64,000 nt of DNA, from assembly GCA_047967505.1 (NCBI GenBank), contig CM106541.1. One strand, given 5' to 3'. The notes under the pieces are model-generated. The model was not told the DNA's origin and did not search any database. It saw nothing but the letters and a program-made list of their open reading frames with translations. Made by a program: the position numbers and the translations under genes. Shown here in pieces: positions 57,220 through 64,000 of the stretch. How positions within the stretch are numbered: position 1 is the stretch's first letter; every line of letters begins with the position of its first letter. Source of the stretch: Dipteris shenzhenensis (taxonomy: Eukaryota > Polypodiophyta > Polypodiopsida > Gleicheniales).

Positions 57220-57517
57220 TGTAAAGAATAAGGGAGAGAGATAGGAGACTCAAGTTTAGCTTTCTTCACAACACACAAAAGAGAGAGGACACAAGGTTGG
57301 AGGGTGAAGCCTTTCTTCGCTTTTGCACACAACAACAATACAATAGAGGAGGGAAATACCCTATATGTCAAAACCTAGAATACGTGGTTCATATGTGAAC
57401 CCAAACCAAAAACATACGTGGTAGTCTAACTACACCACGAGTACAACTAACATAGGCGGTGACATAAATGATAGTCATCCAAGAGATATGTCGGGGGTAG
57501 AGCTTGATATCTCAACA
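57220..57517 (-). repeat. 5' LTR of copia 2
   Basis: 298 bp, followed on the minus strand by the TGGTATCAGAGCC primer site. Confidence 0.95.
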
Positions 57518-58051
57518 TGCTCTCTGTTGTGGTGGTAGCTACCACTTAGCAAAAGTTGTGCTCCTATCATGATGGTAGCTACCTACAACTAGACCACCAG
57601 CAACCACCTGGCATAAATTCATCTCTTTGTTATGGTGGTATCCACTAGCTAATTAACTAATTGACTAACTCAAACCCCTTCCAAAAAAAGCATGTACACA
57701 AACAATCCTAAGATTCTAGAATTCTCAATCTTTCAATCAGTTGTGCACAACCATTCAACACACACTTTCTTCAAGAGAATATTAAGGACCACATGTTGAT
57801 AGAATACTAAAAAAGCACCATTTATTCATGTATAAGTAAAAAATTTCCTTGGATCACATAGTCCCTAGAAGGGTGTATCAAAAAGCAATTACAAATAGTA
57901 TCAACAAATTGCAAGCTTTCTCGTTACATTGCGACATGACTCCAAGTTCTGCTAATGCTTCCATTACTACACATGCATCCTATTGCGACATTTACGTACC
58001 AACGTTTAGTGCACGTGGGGCACTAATCGATATGAAAAGAGTGTTCCTTAA
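57518..58051. other. Right part of the tandem duplication and spacer
   Basis: 57518-57870 continues the GGTAGCTACC unit interrupted by copia 2. From 57880 to 58051 no gene is seen. GGGGCACTAATCGATATG at 58018-58035 contains a CACTA word that could mark a CACTA terminus, but no partner end was found. Confidence 0.5.
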
Positions 58052-58123
58052 AGCGTCGCTATATAGCGACGCTAGACAAACGTCGCTATATAGCGACCAT
58101 TATAAAGGTCGCTATATAGCGAC
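58052..58123. repeat. GTCGCTATATAGCGAC palindrome array
   Basis: Three perfect palindromes lie in 72 bases: a 22-bp one at 58052-58073 (core GCGTCGCTATATAGCGACGC), and GTCGCTATATAGCGAC at 58082-58097 and 58108-58123. The position next to the CACTA Tnp2 3' exons suggests subterminal transposase-binding sites. A CpG-depleted version is at 30124-30167. Confidence 0.75.
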
Positions 58124-58319
58124 ACTGAGATACTATTTTAAAGCGAAATTTTCCGGAGAGGTTTTTTACTCATATAGGCCTTAAAAGTTAGTTTTTTCTA
58201 ATGACAATTTTTTATAAATTTTCATACATGTTTGATCTAATAGAGAATAAAAATATGAGAGCATGTACATCAAGCCTTTGCAGCTCATATATTCATGTCC
58301 AAGTTTGAGATGAAAAAAA

Positions 58320-59960
58320 TCAATTAAGAGCATTTACATCAACTGTTTCATCTTGAGCCAAGTCTAAGGCACCAAACAAGTCTATCTCCAACTCTATACC
58401 AAGTTTATCTCTAATATCGTCATCGTACTCTAGCATCGTACGTTCACCTAAAAGTACTTGATCATCTTCTTCAATAAAGTGTGGTGATTCTTGATGATCG
58501 TTGTCTTCTTCCTTAATATCGTGATCTCCATCTTCCTCCTGTGTGATGTCATTATGTGCATCTTCCTCTTGGCTCATATTGTGATCTTCATCTTCTTTGC
58601 TAGATTCATTGGGATCATCTGGCATTGGTAGTGGCATCTCCATATCCACAACTCGATCTTCAAAAATTTGCTTACTTCGTGGTGCAACTTGGATCATGTA
58701 CCACCATCTTGATCAAAACAATCTAGATGAAAAACCACCTATATTGAAGATGGGTGCCAAATGTCATTAATTATATATATGAAATTATGCTATAGTACAT
58801 GTATCAATGGCTCTTGAAAAGTGAAAGTTTCAATTAATTAAATCATTAGTATGCACCTGCTCACAGTGCTCGGGAAGAATAAAAGTATCACTTTCATCGG
58901 TCCAATGTTTGGTGGAATCTATTACAAAGAAACCGCTACTATCTTTTCTCACTGTCACATGGGGATCGTTGTAAATAGTTCTAAACCATATTACATCAAG
59001 AATGAAAATACTAAATAGTCTGAAATCAACTTCATAGATGTCGCATATGGTTCCACAATAATCCAACTGTGAGGAGAGAAGATTGGTATCCGAAGCACTT
59101 GCTCGGCTATCTTGTGTGAAGTTAGCCATGACTCCACAATCATACGTGACTCTCTTTGAATCGATGTGTTCCACGTGAAAATGTCGTCCATATGACCATA
59201 ATGCACTGTACTTTTTGTATTGTAAAAGAGCATCATTATAACAATGAAGATGCATCTATTTTATAGCGTATATTGCCACAAATAATTACTTAATTACATC
59301 AAAAGGTAAGAAACTTACATGCACCATACATCTAGATGATAACTCTCGCTCGTGCTCATTTATTGTCTCTCCAACGCATTCGGCTTTACGTAGAGCCACC
59401 AGTTGTAGCCAATCAAGTGACATGAGTGGGGAGAAGAGCCAGATCCCGTGGATATGGTTGCGATCACCTGTACATTACTTTGAATCTCGTCCTTGCATTT
59501 ATTCTTTCTGCTTTGGCCACTTCATATCTCTCAATCCACTTCTGCATCTCAGGACTATTGAGGATACAAAACTTATTGAATTTTTCAATTTGCTCTTCCC
59601 TCATCTTTCTTTTAATCCCTTTTCCTTGGGGAACCTCACCAATGATGCGATCATCATCCTTGTTATGCCAAGCTTGCGGCATATTGGGATCCGTGGATGT
59701 AAAAAACTCTGTGATATATACTAATGACTCTTGCACAAGCCATCCCTCTGCCATGCTTGCTTCTGGTCTTGCTCTTTGTCTTACAAATCCCTTTAAAGTT
59801 TTCATAAACCACTCGAGAAAAAACATCCATCGACTATGAATGGTACCTGCAATAGCCACCTCATTAACTATGTGCACAAGCAAGTGGACTTGAGTTGTCA
59901 TAATGCTTGAGGGAAAGTTCTTCTCAAGCAAGCATACGGCTTTGATGGATTCCACCCTAG
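58320..59960 (-). CDS. CACTA Tnp2 C-terminal exons (DUF4218 and DUF4216)
   Basis: Minus-strand pieces in order. 59955-59464 is DUF4218-like: CLLEKNFPSSIMTTQVHLLV, IAGTIHSRWMFFLEWFMKTL, KGFVRQRARPEASMAEGW. A GTGATC donor follows after KVMYR. A short exon near 59440-59320 comes next. 59255-58830 is DUF4216-like: ALWSYGRHFHVEHIDSKRVT, YDCGVMANF, LDYCGTICDIYEVDFRLFSI. Last is 58697-58320 with MIQVAPRSKQIFEDRVVDME and an acidic E/D-rich tail of three EED repeats. These two domains form the C-terminal half of plant En/Spm transposases, which cut and paste CACTA DNA. The exons shown carry few lesions, so the gene may be recent. The Transposase_21 core is not found upstream on this strand. Confidence 0.8.
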
Positions 59961-60639
59961 CCTTCTTGATGCTCGATATGGAGATCTCTTTTTGAGATAT
60001 CCACCTATTTCACATGTCCATGTAAGATATTTTCATAATCAGTCTACAGATGATTAGCTTAAATTGAAGAAAACACAACAAGACAAAGCACCCATAGACG
60101 TGCACACAGACGTGTTTCATGAACTAGATAAAAAACTTACGGGCATGTGTATTTGCACGTCTAGAGACCCGCGTCTAATTGTGCATCTATATATCAGACA
60201 CATGCGCGTATAGATGCGCAGTTAGATGCATAAATAAACGCACTTATAGATGCAAATATAGACGCAAGTCGAACAGACAGACACGTATATAGACACGTTT
60301 TTAAACGCATTGATAGACGTGCTTTTTTTTTTAAAATTTAAATTTTACAGAATGCTGTGTATGTTGTGTATACTATATAGTTACAAGAATCCCATATCCA
60401 CATTGTGTAATTCAATTCTTACAGCCAACCACATTTTAATTACAATTCCAAATAAAACATTACAACTCCAAAACGCAATAAAATTGAAAGCTCAAAAAGT
60501 GCTTGTATATACATATAGCACGAAGCTAAGCCACGTCATGTGGCTTCAGGTACAAAAAATAAGAGAAGTGTATATACAAGAGGCACAAATCCAAGCCAGT
60601 GGCTTTAAGTACAAAAAAGAGTAGCTAGCACTACTTGTA
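59961..60639. repeat. TAGACG-type repeats, copy field 1
   Basis: Between 60130 and 60325 words such as ACGTCTAGAGAC, TATAGATGC, TAGACGCAAG and TATAGACACG recur about every 12-18 bases. The flanks (59961-60125, 60330-60639) are AT-rich with no gene. Confidence 0.7.
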
Positions 60640-62100
60640 CGACTAATCTATGTTCTCTAGGTCCTCGCTCCCTTCTACACTCCCTTCTGCGCTCCCTTCT
60701 GTGCCTCCTTCCTCCTCTTCCTCATCGTCTTATGCACGGGCCTGTAAACAAGGGACAACATATATCAATGTATGAAAAATCAAATCTGTACTTATAATTT
60801 TGGCATGATTTGATTACTTTCAAATACCTTGGGGGCCGCTCCAGTAGCCCAGGTATACTGCTCCTCAGTAATCAACCCGTCATCATGGAAGTGCCTCCAT
60901 GTATCTCCTCTGCAATGGTAGTGGTGGTAGGCTGTCTCCACAGGAGTAGGGTATCTGTCCACGATCTCAAGCTGCATGACGACACACTTTGCAGAGGGAT
61001 TAGTACAAAGAAACAACCTCCTAATAAACTACATAAGAAATATAATTTGAGATCGATACTTACGAATTGGGCCTCCCATGATTCAACACCCCCTGCTCCA
61101 AAATGCGCGCTTCCATATTCCTCCATCTGGATCCTCTGTGCCTCCACGTGCTGCAGACTGGGGTCCTCCCTCGCTAACTTCATTGCCTTCTTCCACTCAT
61201 GCTTGTGAGTGGTGTGGGGCGGGCCCCTTGGTGGTTGACCTGCCTCAAGCCTGGCAAGCTCCGCTAGTGCCTGCCTCTTAAGTGAAGATCTTTTATTGCC
61301 AAGTATCGTAACAATCTTTGACTTGGCCCATTTATCTATGAACTGGCGATTGGGGGGGTTAGGATACCTAGAGCGAACAGCAGCGAGGGTCTCATCAGCC
61401 AACCTCTTTAGCTGGTCTTTGTAGTGGATAAAGCAATCTCTGTAATTGTTAGCAATTACAGAGTGCATGAAGGCCATGATGTCCTTCCCCCGCACATCCA
61501 TCAAGATGCCTCCTGTCTGAGTGATGTCATAATAAATCGTACCATCAACCAGAGGCACATCTAAATCATCTGAATCATCATCCTCCCCACTGCCACATGG
61601 CCCAAAGCACTGTGCCATGCATCCCCCACCGCTCTGCCTACTACTACGCTTGCTACCCTGTCGTGTCGAGCTCATACGCTGGCCACTCGTAGCTGGAGAC
61701 TGCTGCACGAGACTACGCTGACCACTCATAGCTAGAGAACCGAGTCTCAATGGCACAGGAGTACGTCGACGGCTCTGCGAGATAGAAGGACCTCCTGACG
61801 GCATGGGGGAAGGGGCATAAGACGGTATGGCAGAAGAGACATAAGACGACATGGGGGAAGGAGCATAAGACGGCATGGGGGAAGGGGCATAAGCCAGCTG
61901 TGCTGACTCCGCTGGGGTGATCTCAGGTGGTGTGGGGTGGTTTGGAGTCTATAGTGCCGACTCCTGGGGAGTGTTTAGAGTACTCGTCATATACCCGTAT
62001 AGCTCCGCAGGACTAGGAGGGTGCCCTAAAAGGTTATATAAGTCCTTTCAAACAGATTATCGAGGATCAGGTGAGCTGGAAGTGCTTCCTGGCCACATGT
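60640..62100 (-). CDS. CACTA ORF1-like (Transposase_24-type) protein
   Basis: Three minus-strand exons. The main exon ends at 61064 (donor CAATTC/GTAAGT) and extends up to about 62050. The second is 60971 down to a CCCAAG/GTATTT donor near 60830, reading LEIVDRYPTPVETAYHHYHC and GLITEEQYTWATGAAPK. The third starts at 60741 (acceptor CAG) with an acidic GS(A/V)EG repeat tail ending ENID. The N-terminus has SYAPSPM repeats and a Ser/Arg-rich region, then a D/E run. Next come ILMDVRGKDIMAFMHSVIAN, FIDKWAKSKIVTILGNKRSS and MEEYGSAHFGAGGVESWEAQ. The last block resembles the plant Ptta/En/Spm Transposase_24 motif. TAG interrupts the N-terminus near 61950 and TAA the start of exon 3. Likely a DNA-binding partner of Tnp2 by analogy with TnpA. 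Confidence 0.65.
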
Positions 62101-62974
62101 TGAACTGGAAAAAAGGAAAAAAATCTATTACTGATGAGCTAAGAAGAAAGGGGAAGGGAAGAGAGGCTTACTGTCAGAGTGCATCTATAGACGCGTCTGA
62201 TTTGCACGTCTATAGACGCGTCTAACAGAGTATCTAACAAAGCATCTAACAGAGCGTCTAACAGAGCGTTTAACAAAGGGTCTAACAGAGCATCTAATAG
62301 AGCATCTATCAACGTGTCTGTTTGTGTCTGCAAATAGCTAGACATGCATTTAGACGCGCCTGTACACACGCTTTTAGACGTGCTCTAAGACACGCCTATA
62401 GACGCGCTCCGACAGATGAGATTTCTAAAAAGTAGAAAAGGACATTGCGCCCGACACACAAACGTGACACTGATACCCAGATCATGCGCTTCTTGAATAC
62501 GAGAAAGTACAAATCTAAAGAGAGCAAACGTCCAAACAAGATCAACTACAAAAAGACTTACTTGGATAGAGGTATGGAAGGTTCTTCTTTCTTTTTCAAA
62601 GTTGCTTCTCCTCCTTGTTCGTCCTCCTCTCCTTTAAGCTTAGAAGTAAGTGTGGGTGCCTTCCTCTTAAGTGTAAGCTTGGAAGTAAGTATGGGAGCCT
62701 TCCTCTTAAGCATCGAAACTATGGATCTACTAATAAGGAAGGAAGCAAGCCACGCGAAGTATAAGTAATGTGAAGAAAAGCAAAGCGAGCGCGCTAAAAA
62801 GCAGGTTTAAAAGCCACGTCTATGTTCACGTCTAATAGCACATCTATAGGCACGTCTAAATTTTGCCGAAAAAACAGTGCTAATTATATTACTTCGAGAA
62901 CAAGATACAAAAGGTCAGCTTGTAGCTGATGGACTGCGTTCACAAATCGGACACAGCCCTAAAAGGTAACAAAA
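62101..62974. repeat. TAGACG-type repeats, copy field 2, and spacer
   Basis: 62175-62420 is dense in CTATAGACGCGTCTA-like words and in (ATCTAACAGAGCG)n. A smaller set is at 62815-62865. A 50-bp duplication with GGAAGTAAGT.TGGG.GCCTTCC (62640-62710) lies between. No gene is called. Confidence 0.7.
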
Positions 62975-63716
62975 TAAATCACTCTCTCACGGCGGGATAA
63001 GGCGAATGTGAATGAACAGCCATCCGGGTGGTGAGTAGCGCCACCGAAGGCCCTGCGAAGTCTACTCGAAGAAGAGGCCCTGAGTGTTCCAAGCCCGGAG
63101 GAAGCGTCTCCGCTTCTCTTGACCGGCGGACCAGGAATCTCCCTGAATCTGGTCCCACTAGCCTCTGAGGGTATGAATAATCTCGCACCAAATATCAGTC
63201 ATGATCTGGGCAGTCGATAAGGAGGTGCCACCGAGGATCTGTGCGCAACGCAAGGTCCAAATGTGCCACCCTGCTATGCTGCTAATAATCTCCCAAACTG
63301 GCTGCCTCTCCTGAACTCCTGTATCCGCCTCTGCTAGGTGCTGCGGAATACCCTCGAGTGGCCCCCATGTACCCTGTGTGATAAGGAAAGTGGGGTCCTG
63401 CTGGCATGCCTCGAATAAGTGATGTAGACTAGGTGCAGTGCTGCACCAACAGAATGCGCCCCACATGATCAAGCCTAGCTCTGGTGCTGCGCGAGTGAGA
63501 ATCCCGAAAGTCCACCTCCACACTTCCTGGGCGCGAGTGCAGCTCCACAGGCAGTGTTTTGGTGTTTCCTCCACCTCATGGCAGATCTGACAGCGTTCGT
63601 CCTGGCCTATCTATCTCAACCAGCTCCCCACCAGAAGACCTTTGTGGGCGAGAAGCCACAGGAAGTAGGAGATCTTCTGTGGCCGCCAGCTCTCCCACAA
63701 GGCCTTCCAGAAGGAT
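62975..63716 (-). pseudogene. LINE reverse-transcriptase C-terminus (zf-RVT)
   Basis: The minus strand reads FWKALWESWRPQKISYFLWL, LAHKGLLVGSWLR, a stop, then GQDERCQICHEVEETPKHCL and WSCTRAQEVWRWTFGIL. This is the zf-RVT pattern (C..C....E..H.LW.C) found after the reverse transcriptase in plant non-LTR retrotransposons. Downstream, WCEIIHTLRG then a stop and WDQIQGDSW give the short tail. GC content is clearly higher than in the flanks. No poly-A tail or target duplication was identified. Confidence 0.8.
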
Positions 63717-63860
63717 ATACACGTCTAAATACATAGTGTAGACACGCATTTAGACGTGCCTTTAGACACGACTGTAGACGTACTTTTAGATGTGCCTTTA
63801 GACATGCCACAGAGTTTAAATTAAACATTTGAAGAAGAGCCAATTTGGTGGGTTGTTTGT
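63717..63860. repeat. TAGACG-type repeats, copy field 3
   Basis: 63718-63810 repeats TTTAGACGTGCCTTTAGACA-like words about six times. It lies directly between the LINE relic and the partial plus-strand gene. Confidence 0.75.
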
Positions 63861-63867
63861 TTGTAGG

Positions 63868-64000
63868 ATGTCTTCATCTTCTACAAGTAGCTCCAGTGAG
63901 GATGAATCCCTCCGTATCCACCATCGCGAAATGTGGTTGGAGCAAAAAATCAAATGTCTGTGTGATCGATGTCGACGAAACATGTATCGTGCACGCATGA
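63868..64000 (+). CDS. Partial ORF, possible Tnp2 N-terminus
   Basis: After the acceptor-like GTTTGTTTGTAG, ATG at 63868 opens MSSSSTSSSSEDESLRIHHR and continues EMWLEQKIKCLCDRCRRNMY to the window edge. The IKCLCDRCRRN block resembles the Cys-rich transposase-associated domain (Transpos_assoc) found in and before CACTA Tnp2 proteins, and the gene lies divergent from the ORF1-like gene. It is cut by the window end, so the identity stays tentative. Confidence 0.45.
   Translation, partial: MSSSSTSSSSEDESLRIHHREMWLEQKIKCLCDRCRRNMYRARM

Larger units (their letters stand above)
52045..57517 (-). mobile_element. Ty1/copia retrotransposon, element 2 (5473 bp)
   Basis: Complete structure: 298-bp LTRs at 52045-52342 and 57220-57517 with four differences by eye, TG..CA termini, a TGCTC target duplication, primer site at 57207-57219 and polypurine tract GAAGGGGAG beside the 3' LTR. 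It belongs to the same family as element 1 and is almost identical over shared parts. Several point lesions break the polyprotein, so it is defective at present but of full length. Confidence 0.96.

Overview
The window looks like a repeat-rich, AT-rich stretch of a land-plant nuclear genome. Evidence: two Ty1/copia elements primed by initiator tRNA-Met, CACTA proteins with DUF4218/DUF4216-like regions, a hAT transposase relic, GT-AG introns, and a Rab GTPase of the plant RABA5 type. A large-genome seed-free plant such as a fern would fit, but the sequence alone does not prove the lineage.

Layout: 1-1.5 kb is an extreme G-rich minisatellite built on an almost pure GC palindrome; 1.5-3.5 kb is GA-rich simple sequence. 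From 3.7 to 13.7 kb lies the most unusual locus. It starts with a leader homologous to one at 36.6-37.2 kb. A long unknown protein follows (4634-7804), with weak ParB-like and DNA-methylase-like features and two compensating frameshifts. Next is an 11-exon gene (7951-11815) with three tandem Ulp1/C48-like peptidase modules that share the same intron positions, and then a charged 150-aa ORF between a minisatellite and stem-loop repeats. From 14.8 to 17.5 kb is a decayed hAT transposase. From 17.5 to 30 kb the sequence is mostly non-coding. It holds three related hAT-type MITEs with 8-bp target duplications, a RABA5 GTPase gene, and a head-to-head small gene with one frameshift.

30-34.4 kb is a CACTA ruin: palindromic subterminal repeats, an ORF1-type relic on the minus strand, an AGCATA/GA satellite and a Tnp2 fragment on the plus strand. 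The Tnp2 fragment is cut by a copia LTR at 34.36 kb. 38.9-46.6 kb is one long minus-strand pseudogene of the DUF7869 type, split by copia element 1 (39804-44282). Removing the element and one target-site copy restores the reading frame. 47.1-51.1 kb is a second, plus-strand transposase-like relic interrupted by CTACCA-rich DNA. Copia element 2 (52045-57517) sits in one unit of a tandem duplication. 58-64 kb holds a second CACTA family region with Tnp2 C-terminal exons, ORF1 exons, TAGACG repeats, a LINE relic and the start of a Tnp2-like gene at the window edge.

The only clearly intact conserved cellular gene is RABA5. The C48 gene has a single nonsense codon and otherwise clean splice structure. 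Most other coding sequence is mobile-element derived and decayed, with a strong bias to C-to-T nonsense changes.
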